Position numbers and translations under genes: made by a program
Origin: Emydura subglobosa
Taxonomy: Eukaryota > Chordata > Testudines > Chelidae
Assembly: GCA_007922225.1 (NCBI GenBank)
Contig: ML679961.1
Span: 79,908,798-79,972,797 of the forward strand
Length of the DNA: 64,000 nucleotides
Direction of reading: 5' to 3'
In this document: positions 46,741-59,869 of the stretch, piece after piece
Layout of the letters: each line of letters starts with the position of its first letter
Numbering within the stretch: the first letter of the stretch is position 1
Notes under the pieces: generated by a model
The model's input: only the letters and a program-made list of their open reading frames with translations
Told to the model about the DNA's origin: nothing
Databases searched by the model: none

Positions 46741-47850
46741 AAACAGCGCTGTGCCATTCTATGACTGCTATCCAGCTTTAACTGTGTGTCAGTGGCAGGT
46801 GTGTCACTGGAAAGCACATGGAAACACAGCTACACTTGTGCATTTCTATCCCTTCAACTACCTCTATGTTTTAGCCAAGCTAAGGACCACCATGCCTCCT
46901 GTACACAAGCAGCAAACACTTACCAAAGCTCCTCTCTCCTGCATCCTGAATGCCTGAGGAGAAGGGCTGTGGCTGGCTGTAACCCTCTGCGGTTAAGAAG
47001 AGCTCCTGACTCCCAACCTCAGCAAGCAAACTGATCCCCACACCTTGCATGAAGATGGGTTTGTTCAAGTGCTGAATGTTTTAGAACGTGGGAGCCTGCA
47101 AACCAGTGAGATCCAGTTCTAACATAAATTTGCAAACTGCTTTTGAAATGAACTTGGAATATAAATGCTGCTTAGTGGTTTAATAGATATAAATTACAGT
47201 ATTGAGTTTAGCAATAATCTTAGGGCACTCTTTGTTCTGTGAATTTTATGTGTAGCAATAATCTCAGGGCACTCTTTGTTCTGTTTATTTCATGTGTATA
47301 TATTTTTGTTCTGTGTATAAATGAGCATGTGCACTGTTTTAGATCAGTTTTCCTAGCCATATTTTCTCTTGGTACGTGCACAGGAGCATTGTGTGATTGG
47401 TGGTGAACAAGAGGGTTAATCCTAGTTTATTTTTCTCCTCCCCTTACACAGGTGCTCAGGGGCAAAGCTAAAGAAAGGGTGCTTGGGAGACAGTGGAGAA
47501 TGTCTTTTAAGATACACTCAGGGCCATAGAACTGGATTGGGGAGTTTTTTGTTTAGTTTTTGATAATGTAATATTATTTTACTACTTTCCCCATAATAAT
47601 TAACCCCTGAGGCAAACACAAACGCTATTGTTTTTTTCAACAGACATTCCACGAGTTTATGGACTTCCCGGTTTTTCTGAATTACATTGACATGCAAGTT
47701 CACTGCCCTGTGCAATTTTAAATAATAACTAAAGCCCTTCACAGATGAAATTCTGCAAGTCTTTTTTGTTAAACATGTGGCATCAAATTCTGCTCTCCCT
47801 TACTCTGGTGGTATTCCATTTATTGTATTTATTTTTTATTTGTTTTTCTG
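46741..47850. other. Sequence right of the Harbinger relic, no gene seen
   Basis: May hold the decayed right part of the transposon. Contains the 44-bp duplication. ORFs of 60-80 codons have no recognisable content. Confidence 0.5.
47209..47296. repeat. 44-bp tandem duplication
   Basis: Two adjacent copies begin TAGCAATAATCT and contain GGGCACTCTTTGTTCTGT. They differ at a handful of positions. Confidence 0.9.
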
Positions 47851-47854
47851 TGGA

Positions 47855-48025
47855 ATTCATTATTGTAGTACCTGAATATTTCACATACATTAAAATGTAC
47901 ATCCCCACTACACCCCTATAAGATAGGGAATTATCCCCCATTTTACAGCTGGAAGACTGAGGCATGGAGAGATTAAGACACTTGCCCCAGGTCATATAGG
48001 TAGAACCAGGAATTGAACCCAGCTG
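47855..48025 (-). mobile_element. CORE/MIR-type SINE copy
   Basis: Plus-strand CCCCCATTTTACAGCTGGAAG, TGAGGCATGGAGAGATTAAG, CACTTGCCCCAGGTCATATAG and GGAATTGAACCCAGCTGTC match the reverse complement of the MIR core through B box. One of the best preserved copies here. Confidence 0.85.
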
Positions 48026-49076
48026 TCCTGTATCCTGGATCAGTGCCTCCCCAAAGGCTATCCTTCCTCTAGCCATTAAGAACCACTAGCCAGATTATGT
48101 TCTTGTTTACACCAGGGTAAACCTGGAGTAATTCCATTAACCTCAGTGGACATACACTGGCATATAAAAAGAAAATCTGACTTAATGAGCTTACACTGAT
48201 ATAGCTGAGAATAGGATTTGGTTGATAATTGCTTAGGATTTTGGTAGTTAGGGTCTGATCTAATGCCCACTGAAATCAGTGGGAGAAGCCCTTTGTTCCT
48301 CCCATTGAAACATAGCAGGGGAATAAAACTGCAAAATATTAATGAGTATGTTGATGTATGATATTTTACAATGTCAGGTTTAGGGTTTGTGTGTGTGCCT
48401 GTGCATTAAAGTAGGGGTGAGATGTGGGCTTGCTTAGAAAAATTCGAGAGGCATACTGGAAAATGTCTTAGAGGTGGGCATACAAGGAATCCTTTACCTA
48501 GGAGACTTCTCGACCTGCTGAGGACATTAGGCCCAAACCAGTTTCCATTAAAGTCAAAAGGAGCCTTTCTATTGACTTACTGGGAGTTGGATCAGGCTGC
48601 AAACATGGGACAAATATGTATTATATTGGTTTAAGTATGTATGTGCCACTTTACTCTGCAGGGTAGAATGCATGTCAGAGTTGTGCTCACGAATAGTAGG
48701 ATTCAACAGAGCTGCTCCTTAATGCAATCCATAGAAGTCTGTGTTTGGGAAGTCAAAAGAATTCTGCTCCCCGACCCTCATGTAACATATAGAATTAGTT
48801 ACCAATCAATTTGTATTTAGTGATGAGAGGGTGAAAAATATTTTCTTACTACATTTATTTTGACACCTTCTGTTATATGGTTCCATAGTTAAAAATGTTT
48901 TTTTAAACTGAGATATTCTAGTGTGAATATTGGGAGATGGGGTTAAATGTGGCTCTGCAATAAAGAACATTTGAGTAACATCTATGCACAGCTTCTCAAA
49001 TTCACCTCTTGACCACCCTTAAGTTTTGCTTCTAAACAAATCCTCAGAGTCTTAAATTACTAGACATCTTTTGGAG

Positions 49077-49078
<2 letters not shown>

Positions 49079-49132
<54 letters not shown>
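49079..49132. repeat. (AT)n microsatellite
   Basis: About 26 perfect AT units, the longest microsatellite in the window. Confidence 0.98.
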
Positions 49133-49138
<6 letters not shown>

Positions 49139-49284
49139 ATTCATGGTATTGACACGTGTAATTGACAAATGTGTAATATTTTATACATATAATATTCTTT
49201 GTGTAATTGTAATTAAAACTTTAAAATACTTTCTTTCTCCTGCCCATTGCATCTTCCAGTCTCCTACCCTTTGATGGCTTTGTC

Positions 49285-49410
49285 TGTTTAGAGTGTAAGC
49301 TTTGTGATTGCTTTTCACTCTGTGTATGTATAGGACTTCACAATGGATAGCTCAATGGGCTTCAATCCCACTTGGGGCTTTTCTAGGCACTACTGTAATA
49401 ATAATAAATG
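49285..49410 (+). repeat. 3'-tail repeat of SINE/LINE type
   Basis: GTGTAAGCTTTGTGATTGC, GTATAGGACTTCACAATGG, and CACTACTGTAATAATAATAAA at the end. Same tail family as 19125. Confidence 0.6.
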
Positions 49411-50504
49411 TGTTATCCCCTCAAATATATTTAGAACTATGTAAACTCCCATGATTAGAAAGTTTAAGGGGTGTACTATTTGGGTTTTTTTAATTATTAA
49501 TGCTCCTGTGGCTTTAAGGTTAGGTGACTAAAGATATTGATAGCAGCTTTCCTTCCAATGTTCTTCAGACAATAGATAAATGTACTAGAGACATCATACA
49601 TACATCTGCACTTTCAGAACCAGAACACTGGTCCTTTAGTTCCAAAAAATACAGTCCCTGATCACTTGAGCTGAAGGAGACTTCCTGAAACTGGTGGTAT
49701 ATCCCATATTGTTTTGGCAGATCAGCCACAAAAGGGCAACATGGAGCATGATAACATACAAAGCCGGTATGTTATAAAGGAAGGAGACCAGCGAAAGCAT
49801 AAATTATGGTTGTCATTGGCAAGAATGATTGGCTAAGATCTAGTCTGGCTTCTTACCTTGTATGTTTGGAGGAAGAAACCAAGTTCCTCCTATGTGACCT
49901 ACTCTCCGCTGTCTTGCACCTTGTGTAGCTCTTAAAAGAGAGTGCACCCACTTTGCATAAATGTAAAGACAGTGTAGAATCAGACCCAATGGGCCAGATC
50001 ACGTGTCCCTATTCACAAGTGTGATGTTGCCACCTTTCACGATTTTATTGCAAGTCTCATGATATGTGGTGTTTTTCTTAAAGACCCAGCTCCTGAAGTC
50101 ATGTGAATTTGTGAGAGTTTCAGCTTTCATTTTAAAAAAAAGTAAGTTTCTAGCCCTCATGGTTGCAGGGAAAAGCTTGACAACATGACTTGAGGTGTAC
50201 CCTTACAGCTTAGAAACTAGAAGGCAAATGAAAAGAACTTAAAATGTCTTACTTCTTAAAACTCTACTTTTTTAGTCAGCTTCATGATGTTTTGGGGCCT
50301 CACTCATTATTTTTTGAATGCTTGGGTTGGCAGAACTGTGATCGTGTAACGTCACATGGTAATTACAGCAACCACTTCTATGAAAAATGGAAACAAAGAA
50401 AGTATTTTATCTATTCGGTGCTAATTCAACAGATCATGATTTTTTGAGGGGTATCACTGCATAAGATGCAGTTCCTGTCCCAAGGTGCCTTTGCAAGCTA
50501 AGAA

Positions 50505-50590
50505 ATAAGAATGTTTGTACAGGGCCTCGCCCAGTAGGCCCAACCTGATGTTTCAGGTGCTACTGCAATACAAATGTCAAATAAGAATAT
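50505..50590 (+). repeat. 3'-tail repeat of SINE/LINE type
   Basis: GTTTGTACAGGGCCTCGCCC and GGTGCTACTGCAATACAAATG. Same tail family as 19125. Confidence 0.6.
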
Positions 50591-50759
50591 AATAGCTATT
50601 TGGAGAATTAATGGGAAAGAGTTCCCACAGAAGCACACACATGGCAGATGGGAAATGAAACAGAAAGGCAAATGTTCGCTTGGCAGTCCTTCTTCTTCTT
50701 CTTACGTGGCACATACTGGAGGTTTGCAACCATGATAGCCCATTCTGTATGATACTCCG

Positions 50760-51380
50760 TGTAGTAAGAAGCTTAAGGCCTGTAAAACAGGCTAAGGCCT
50801 AAATGGAAAAAGCTTATACAGAAGTATAAGGGGTCACTCAAGTTAACTGAGACTGGTATAGGAAAGTGCTGATTCTGCAAGGTTGTAAGACTGCCAAAAT
50901 ATTACTAAAATATGTAGTAGGTATAAGAGGTACCAAGATACTAACTCTCTGAAATGACACTTTGATGGGTAGAAATGATACATGGAGTGGCGGTGCCCAA
51001 ATCAGCCAATCAACGGAAAAAGGTGGTATTAGACTACGTCAGGAGGGTGGCAACTACCTACGTGAAAGGGGGGCAGACCGAAAGTGTATGTAACAGTGTA
51101 TAAAAGAGGATGTCAGAGGGAATACCGGTGTCCGGTCTAGGGGATAACGGAAAGTCCCGCCGTTGGGCCGAGACCATTGTAACACCGCCAATATGAAACT
51201 GACCCAGAGATACTCTGTAAGTCATTTCTCATTGTGCCGCACGCAATAAACCTCACTTGGGCGCCTTCGTTACTCAGCTAATCTGTGGTCGTGTCGATTC
51301 ATTCGATCGTGAGAGCCATCTCAGTTTCCTGCGCAGAGCTGGGACAGCATCTACACAGGGACACACGCACGCAGCCTACA
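50760..51380 (+). mobile_element. Solo LTR (endogenous retrovirus-like), 621 bp
   Basis: Starts TGTAGTAAGAAGCTTAAGG and ends ACGCACGCAGCCTACA (TG...CA). In sense order it has CCAAT (CAGCCAATCAACGG near 51003), a TATA box (TGTATAAAAGAGG, 51097-51109) and a polyadenylation signal (GCAATAAACC, AATAAA at 51245-51250), the normal U3-R-U5 layout. It retains many CpGs, unlike its surroundings, suggesting recent insertion. No internal genes are present. I could not find a clear target duplication, so the ends may be off by some bases. Confidence 0.8.
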
Positions 51381-52493
51381 TTGATAAATACCAGTGACAG
51401 CATCTACCAACACACCGAGTACAACACTCCGTTAATTTCTTTATAGTTGAATAGTCATTTTGATCCTCCCAGGACACCACGTCATCCATCCAAGATTTTT
51501 TTTTTTCTGCTTCATGTTCTTCTGCCTCAACTTTCACTTCCAGTGCCCATAAACATGCATCATCTGCTGAATCGCTTAAAATGTTCCCTGCAAATTGAAT
51601 CTTTCTTTTTATGAGATCCCTGACTAGTGTTCGCTGAGTTCCAATCATCTCCTATACTTATTCGTTGGTTACATGGTCTATCCATGATATTTTCAGAATT
51701 CTCATATAAAACTGTAATTAAGGATTGCAGTTAGTTTATTATTGATTCTTTGAATGTCCACGTCTCACAGCTATAATTTAATACAGAATAAATATAACAT
51801 TTTAAGAGTCAGCATTTAGGCTTCAAATTTATGTCCCTTTTCATCAGATGTTTAATCTTTCAGAATGTCTCTTTTTCTCTTGTTATTCTTGTGCTGACTT
51901 CAGTCTCTGGGCTTCCATCTTCTGTAATGACGCTTCCTAAATTGCAATAATTTCTCACTTGCTGTATGGCTGTGTTGTTTACTGGACTCTTGTATGTTTT
52001 CCCAGGATACTGGCATACCACCATAGTTTTTCTCTTGTCCAGATTCAACTCTAGACCATATTCTTTGCCATATTCATATGCATGTATTCTCCACTAACTT
52101 CCTCAGATCTTCTGAATCAGCCAACCTCACTGTCTCAGCCATGTGAATGTCATTCACCCATTTTCCATTCATCTTAATACCCTCTTCTGTTTCTTCTATT
52201 AATTTAATCAAACACTTGTTATAAATGTTGAATAAAGTCAGTGATATTGAACAACATTGTCTGAGTCCTCTCTTAATTGCTATTAGATTTTTAGCTTCCA
52301 TTATAATTGCCTTCTGATTGCAGTGTAATTGTTTTATTACTTGGAGTTTGTATCCATCAGTCACTACAGACTTTAGTATGTTGAGCAATTTGTAGTGGTA
52401 GATGCTGTCAAATGCTTTTTGGAAGTCAATAAGACACAAGTTTGCTGTTTCCCACATTTCAGTTAATCTTTCTAATATGAACTTCAAGTTCAT
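51376..52493 (-). pseudogene. LINE reverse transcriptase remnants
   Basis: At 52493-52074 is an RT core with LCLIDFQKAFDSIYHYKLL (motif A), RGLRQCCSISLTLFNIY (motif B) and NGKWVNDIHMAETVRLADSED, where the YADD-type motif C is lost. At 52048-51860 is MNLDKRKTMVVCQ and LGSVITEDGSPETEVSTRI. At 51648-51376 is the C-terminal part with QRTLVRDLIKRKIQFAGNI and KKSWMDDVVSW. Stops and frameshifts separate them, so it is inactive. Confidence 0.85.
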
Positions 52494-52560
52494 AATGGTG
52501 TTTATCGTGGCCGTTTCACATGTGAAGATGTACTGTTTGCTTATTTCCTTATCAACCTTT

Positions 52561-55425
52561 CCTTATATTCAGTCTTGAACAACTCACAAAAGTATCTTAG
52601 AAGTATGCAATACTATCTGATTGTTCTGCAGTCTTCAAAATCCATAGCATTTTTCTAGCCTGCATGTACCTGGAACTGTCCTGATATGGTGCACCCAGCC
52701 TGAATACACACACTGTGTGTGGAAAAGGAAGAGAGTTGGCTGCAGAATCTGCCCTTCTGTTGATCTCTGTGAGCGTTTGCTTCCTAGTGACAGAAGTACA
52801 ACCAAAGTGAAACACCCAGCTGCGTAAGGGTCTGCACCTTGAGCAAGGTGTTCACAGAACAACTGTGCTAGCAGATGGGATCAGACAGAGGAACTACTCC
52901 TATCTACCTTCCCAAAATCATCTGGCTAAAAGTTGGAACCAGTAGGGAGAAAGGAGAGCCAGTCTGCTCAAGTGCAGCTAAATGGGAGAAGAGAGAAGGT
53001 GTCCCCCCCAGCAGTCTCCACTATCCAGAGAGAGAGAGAGAGGGGGCTCTTTGTCAGCCTTACCTCCTAACAGTGTTGTGAATTTCTCATGAGCAATGTA
53101 ATCTTGTTTCCTGTTGCCAGCAGTCCGCAAAAACTGAAAAGCTGTGGTTGTCACGTGGCTTTGGAGAAGCAAAACCAGAGAGAGAAAGAAAGTCTCCCCT
53201 ATGTACTACTCTGTAGTTTAGGTGACTATGTGCTGTGTTACCAGACCATGAGTTCTAGGCCCAACTCCGTCTACTGAATTATGATACCCAACATTACACT
53301 GCTGTCTCACAAATACTTGTGTAATCTACTGGCAAAGTATGTTTTGACTCCCTGCATAGAGGATAAAAGCCTGCTTCCCTGCTCTCTGTTACTGCTAAAC
53401 CTGAAATGGAAGAGGCCTGTGTTGTGGGTCTGAGGGCTGTAGTTTCAATCCTTCTGATGATTCATGTAGGGATGAAAAAACTTTGTTATATGTATCTAAG
53501 TTACTGTAAGGAGCCTGCTTTAATTGTGGAAGGATTTTGTATTGCAAAACATTGTATTCAGAAGTCAGTTTGGAAGCTGTGTTACTATTTGTTTTACTTT
53601 TGCATTTTTAGGGCATCTATTTTAGTTTCTGGCAGCTGTCCCTTGAAGAGCAGGGTGTGGCATTTTGTTGCAGAGAGTGAGCTCCAGAGTAACCTGGGGG
53701 AAATTTTGTCTACGTGTTTACAGAACTGAACAGTGTATGTTCCACAAAGATGAGAACTTAATATAATCAACACCTCTTTCCAGAAAGCAAGTCTCATTGC
53801 TGAGGATTTAACATTAGCGCTTCTGGAGAACTGGATGTCTCAGGGCATTGCAAGTGAGCGATAAAGCCTTTTACCTATGGGGTCACTTGTCTGAATTCTG
53901 CACAGCTAAGCAGGAAGTAAAAACAGTTGCCATTTAATTGATGTTTGGTGGACCCTATATGAGATGAGTTTGGTAGGGCTCATTTCCAACTCCTGTAGCA
54001 CAACAAACTTAACATTATTCTTTGAACAAGATCATAAATTCTTTGGGGCAGGGACTCTCTTACTATGTGTTTATCTAGTATAATGGGGACCTGATCTTAA
54101 TTGAGTCTTCTAGCAATTGCAATGGGAACTAAAATCCCATGACTTGTGCTAAATTTGTAAATGATGGCAACCCTATAATTGTCACACAAATAATGGGGTG
54201 GGCAGGGGGAGTTCAGAAGACAGACCCCAAAATCAGAGATTTTTAAAAAATGGAATCATGTTTGGGGCTATCTCGTGTTATTTTTGAGGCTGGCTCTGAG
54301 TTTTTAAACTTCTGGGGGTGGAGCTCCTAAGATCTCTTTTGTACTGGGGTCTAGGGGAAGGCCAGGGCTTGATCAAACCAGAGGTCTGCTCCATTTCAGA
54401 GGGTAATCTGTTTGCCTCAGAGTGAGAGGACACTGCAACAGGTGAGTTTTTTGTTTATACTGCACTTTAATTATCAAGGAAAGGGCTCTGTGAAGAGGAA
54501 GAACCGGGCCTGAGGAACTCAGCTAAGGTACACACCCCGATCAGTGAAGCAACTGGTAGGCTTCTTAGTTATTTTAATACCAACTACAAGAGTCAGTCAT
54601 TACTAAAGAACTCCCATACATGGGCCACTGTGTAGATACTGGTTAAGACTGGCTGGCAGACTTCGAGGTGGCACCCACACTTTTTGTCTAGTTTGTGAGT
54701 GGCATTCTGATTATACTTCAAAAACAACTTAAATAAAAGCCTTAGGAGTACCTGAGGTGAGGGAGGAAGTGCTTGATTATTGCTGTGGGGTTCATTCATA
54801 TCTGTTCCCTTGGATTTCCATGCCTTTTCCATTTAACCCTGGTTGTCACCTGTGTCCCTTCTTTAAATTTGACGCTGCCCTTTTCCTGAATGAAGTGTTT
54901 GCTGCTTCTTGTAATGCCTTGATTTTTGATTCCTTTTAAACTTAACATGTCATATGGGCGGTTTGTTTTAATTTATTCACCTGGCCACTAGATGGAGGCA
55001 ACATGCATGAAGTATGGAGTATAGTTCCAGTAGACTTAAGGGCTGGGACCTGCATTGAACCTAAGGTGTGCAATGAACCATGGCCCCTAAGTGCTAAAGT
55101 GGACCACAGCATCAGTTAGGAAGGAGGAGCAAGTGGATGCTACCATTCTGGGGGATCAAGGGTGCTCTAGGAAATGGCTGTACTGTCATTGAACATACAC
55201 TGTGTGATTGATGTGTTGCAAAACCCCCATTACATTGAATATGCTTGGAGCGGGGGGGTAGAAGGAAGGGTTATTCTATTAATTTTATCTTTGCCCTTCC
55301 TGATTTTCATGCAGGTCAGAGACCAGTCCCAAGTGCTACAGTTCCCACTCACATAAAACTCCCATTCACTGTGGTCTAGGGGAAGTTTTGCCAGAGTAGG
55401 GACTACAGGATTTGTTGCATGAATC
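52561..55425. other. Intergenic sequence, no gene seen
   Basis: Contains a short (GA)n run near 53025-53042 and a 3'-tail repeat at 54025-54135. The plus-strand ORF at 53406-53729 (107 residues) has no recognisable domain or homologous feel, and I do not call it. Confidence 0.5.
54025..54135 (+). repeat. 3'-tail repeat of SINE/LINE type
   Basis: AAATTCTTTGGGGCAGGGAC, GTTTATCTAGTATAATGGGG and CTAGCAATTGCAATGGGAAC. Same tail family as 19125, with the upstream GGGGCAGGGAC part preserved. Confidence 0.6.
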
Positions 55426-55429
55426 TCAT

Positions 55430-55530
55430 AGGGTTGCCAACCCTCCAGGATTGTCCTGGAGTCTCCAGGAATTAAAGATCAATCTTATTATGTCATGTGA
55501 TGAAACATCCCGGAATACGTGCAGCCAAAA
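55430..55530 (+). mobile_element. Fragment of a common reptile MITE
   Basis: ATAGGGTTGCCAACCCTCCAGG, then GTCCTGGAGTCTCCAGGAATT, then TTATGTCATGTGATGAAAC and GCAGCCAAAATTGG. The left inverted end is present, while the expected matching right end (…GGCAACCCTA) is broken off after AAAATTGG. It contains an internal short palindrome CTCCAGGATTG/CTGGAG. Confidence 0.65.
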
Positions 55531-58500
55531 TTGGTGTTGTATTAATATAGTTTTTAAAAATGCCCTCTCCTTCTGTCTCTGCTGCTCAGAAACTTTTAGT
55601 ATTCCCATCTTCCTGCACACGACACCTTTCACTCGGAAAACCTTCCTTTAATGGGACAAATCCAGTGGGCTTTGGATCAGGCCTCTATTGCATGAAACGA
55701 CAGCTAGCTCTTCATACAAAGGCCTCCCTAATACATCTTTCTTCTGTGAGCTATTCAGCAATGATCCACCGAAAACAGGATTTTAAAAAATACTAAATGC
55801 CCAGCCAGTGTGTGTATGGCAGTGTTTTTGTTTTTTAAAAAAGACAGTGACTTGGAATTGTGCTGGTGACAATTCCATGTGTGGTTTTTTTTTTTTTATC
55901 TCTTTACATCTCTGCCAACACACACATCCAGTTTCCTATTAAGACTTATGGATAGGGAACTCTAGGCAATTTCTTCGTCTACAGTGTACAGGCATTAAAT
56001 CTACCACTGGAGGGTGTTCAAAACATGGATGAAATTCACCCTCTGCAGAAGGCCAAAACAAGGCCTATGCAAAACTACAGGCCTACAAAACCCTCAAAGC
56101 AGGGCTTAAATGAGTCACATAGACCTTGAACTGGCCTGCTGAATGGGCATGAATTTCACCCTAAATGCATATATTATTACATTACGGTTTACAAATGCGT
56201 ATATATATTAAGGGTGCAGTTTCACAACTATAATGTTTATACTTGACTTAGGGAGGGGCGGGTTTGAATCTTTTATATTTGCACGGTTGCTAGAACATTA
56301 ATGGTTTAAAAATATTATATTCACCATAAGTTAAGTTTAAAGATATATCTCAACCAAAACACTCAGTGACAGGACATGTGAAAAACACCAATTAACTTAA
56401 TAAATGGTTTCTAAGTATCTTAATTATTTGGGTGACTCTTTCCCTTTGACCTTTCTCCATAGGCATCTATTTGGCATATTCATACCAAGAGATGTTTTGC
56501 ACAGAAGGGGAAAAATGTTCACCTGTTTAAAAAGCTGCCACCAGGATGCTTGACACAAGAAAAGATTCTCTCTCTCATCACCGTATTATTTCCCTGAACA
56601 CACTGTAATTTCATCAATTTTCCATGCTTATGGTCATGAATGCTTGACATTACCATGTCTTTGCGTGAACAAAAAAGAAATTTCATGGCTTAAGTTTTCC
56701 CTAGAAGAATAGGGAAAGCGTGAAAAGGCAGCCAAAATATGGAGTGTTAGAGTGTCCTTTGTTCAACAGCAAGATTTCCTTGTGCTTTAATTATTATTGC
56801 TACTTAAACTTTAGAAACAAGTGAACATAATATTAATAAACTTTTTCTAAGTGACATGGCACTGGCTTGCATTCTGACATTTTTATTTAGTTTTCATGTG
56901 TGTTAACAGGATGAGATGCAAATTTAATACAATTTAATAAGCCTTTAGGTATTCAGAAAGCACACAACAGGCTAGATCCTCAGCTGTTGTAAATGGGCAT
57001 AGCTCTATTGACTTCAGTGGAGATGCTCTGATTTATACCAGCTGAGAATTTGGCTCAGCACATTTCTAGGTGGCAGTGTTTCCCAGTATTGCTTTTAAAA
57101 GTGATTTTAACAATTTGATGGGCAATGTTAAAAAACAAGCATGCAGTGATATAATTTATATAGGAAGAACTTGATAGTCCCTTCCCACAAAAGGTTGATC
57201 TTTTGAAACAAGATACCCATGCCTGAGCCCTGTATAGCAAAGATCCCAGAGAAAGGGGCAATATGTTGTTGCACTGCCCCTGGAGCAGTCTGGGAGGAAG
57301 TTAGTGTCTTCTTGTGACAAAATGAAAGCCCTTAATAAAGTACCTGTTTTAATTTTCTTCTTTGTTGATCTCAGACACAGTAGTGATGGTGATGCATTCA
57401 CAATCTCCCTCCTGGATCCCCCTCTGCTCCGGGGAGGTAGTAAACTGCATTAAGTCTATACCTGGTGCAGTGTATGTTTCCTGGTGTAGCTATGCTGGCT
57501 GGCATGCTTGGGTGAATGGCGACAAGTTACTAGCCCATTCCACCTCCCACCTGGCCAACTGAAGAAAGGAGTAGAGTTGGGGGTGGGGAGGGGACCTAGT
57601 GGCCTCTGTGGAGCCTGCTTCCCCTCCAGTGCTTCTAGCCATCAAGCAGATAGCTGGGACAGGGGCGTAAGGGGCCAAAATCTTCCTAAAACAAATTAGG
57701 ATCTTCAGATACCTTTATTTAGAGCTTTCTCTTGTCCTTTGCTAAATATTGGTTTCATAATTTTCCTCAGCTATGAATGTCAAATAGAAAAAATTGTACA
57801 AACAATATCATTTGTATGGTAGGGACATTTGTATAAATGCCATTACTACACGAGCAACTTTTGGCTGGTTTAGCAAGTGCCACTTGATTACGTTCACATG
57901 CCATAACCCACCAACTTTATGGATTAAACAATGTGTCATAGTGTTAGGTTTTCCATGGATATTTAGTTAATGAGTTAAGGACTCAGTCCTATAATCTTTA
58001 TTCCATTGACCTGACGTGAAAATTTTGTCTGTTAAAGACTACAAGACTGGCTCATGCAGGCTACTAGATTGCTCCGTCACAAAACAGTTCTTACCAGAGA
58101 GAACTTGCAGTTGAGACTAGAACAAATGGACATGATTCTCTACTGACTAGTGTTCATCAGGCGTATCCGTGTAAAACTGGTGTAAATGAAAGCAGAATCA
58201 GATGGATCTCATATTTATGTCTTCTAAAGTGAGTCTGAGCTACTGAATTATATAGCAATTTTACAGTCCATAGAAGTTTACCTGTCAGTCTTTGAATTAT
58301 TAACTGTTTGCTCTCTTTTAATGTTCTTTCACCACACTGCTAAAAATGCTAATAAAAACCCCAGATAAAGTACCCAGACAATTCATTATTTTCCTTATAA
58401 TGTTGCGAAGTTATAAATTCATATGTTGTGAAGAATGTTACAGATCGCTGTATCCATCATATATACATTTGCTGCATCTGTCTTTTGTTTCTGTAATGTA

Positions 58501-59869
58501 CAGGTACTAAACAGAGAAAATACCATCTCTTTAGATTTAAATGATTATTTTAATTGATATTTACCTTTAGAAGCACTCCTTCTAGGAAGGCATATAAGCT
58601 TTGCAGCTTGATCTTGCATCAGTGTATTTGTTTTGAACTACAGCTCTCTGTGTATTGGGCTGATAGTATCAAAGGATTGTGTCTGAGATCAACAAAGTAG
58701 AAGATTAAAACACATGAGTTGTGGGCTTTCATTTTATGCTCAGGGAGATTTAATTTCTTTAACTAGATCTGGCGCCAATAATAATGACCTGTCTGCGGGT
58801 ATATTTCGTGCTTGAAGAAAAGTGTCAGATGGAGGGCCTTTGAGATGGTCGTCCTCTGTTTTGGCACAGAACTGGTACAGCGCAGAGAATGACAGGGAGT
58901 GCTTCTCTAATGTGAATAGACCACCCTTAAGAATGATCACTATCTGTTGCCATTGAAAGCTTGACCTTTCTGCTGAGGTTGCAAACTAGGGGATCACTTA
59001 GTGCCAGTTTTTATGATACAGAAACTTGTCAACTTGGAACTAGACTACTACCGCGAAATTCATTTCACAAAGTCCATGAAAGAGTATGGCAAGGTGCCTC
59101 AATGGCAGAGCTTTAAACATGTAAAGGGCAAGCTTAAATTCAATACCAGGGAGGGGGAAATATGATCAGCGCTGCTCAATCCAGTGAGCACATGTGATGC
59201 TGCATTCTGCTCAAGTCCAAGTGGAGGAGGAGACTTTCCAGAAGCTTCTGAAGAGGGAATTAGAGGAATTGAGCCTTGTGGTTACAAGGCCATTTGTTGC
59301 TATTGTGATAAACTACATCTCCAGCCTGTGTAAGTTATGCAGCTGAATGAAAGATTCTGTATCACAGTTGCACCCATACTTTCAGTGGAAAGGGTATTAT
59401 TAGGGATAATAGTATTTAGCATCTAAAATCCTTTATACAAATTTGCCTCCACAATGCCACCTGTATGCTACAGATGGAGCTGAGGCTGTTACCTACCCAA
59501 ATCTACAAAAAGACTCAGGATTAGATCTCAGGAGTTCCAAACACACAGTTCTCTATTTAGACTCTAAGCTCTCAGCTCTTTCTTGATGGTCAAAAGAATC
59601 AGATTCTCAAGAACACTGAAGAAAAAAAAAGAGAGAAATTGTATTACAAATGGCAACTATAGCAATTAGTGAGGAAGGATTTAAATGCCTGGTTTTAGCA
59701 GTGATCTTTATGACAGGCGGATGCTGAACCCTCAAGGCATTTCCTATATCCTGAATCTGAGCAATCTTGGTATAAGAAGCTGGAAGAGAGGGAAGAGATT
59801 GTGACTGGATCCATGCCACAGACATTCAGCTGCATTATACTGCTTTCATTTGTTTGTGTATCTTGCGTG
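55531..59869. other. Intergenic sequence, no gene seen
   Basis: Diverged dispersed fragments only (for example 56965-57060 with GGCTAGATCCTCAGC and TTGACTTCAGTGGAG). A weak SINE-like fragment lies at 59440-59560. ORFs of up to about 80 codons are not supported. Confidence 0.5.

Larger units (their letters stand above)
48026..50684. other. Intergenic sequence, no gene seen
   Basis: Diverged dispersed fragments (48080-48190, 48235-48300), 3'-tail repeats at 49285 and 50510, and a long AT microsatellite. No supported ORF. Confidence 0.55.
50685..52560 (-). mobile_element. Non-CR1 LINE (RTE-like or related), split by an LTR
   Basis: The 3' end at left reads, on the minus strand, GTGCCACGTAAGAAGAAGAAG, a (GAA)n-type tail. 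Upstream are RT fragments described separately. The insertion at 50760-51380 separates the tail from the coding part. The clade is not certain; it is clearly different from the CR1 copies. Confidence 0.75.

Noticed and set aside
53406..53729. A 107-codon plus-strand ORF
   Set aside because: Composition and content look random and no homologous protein comes to mind.
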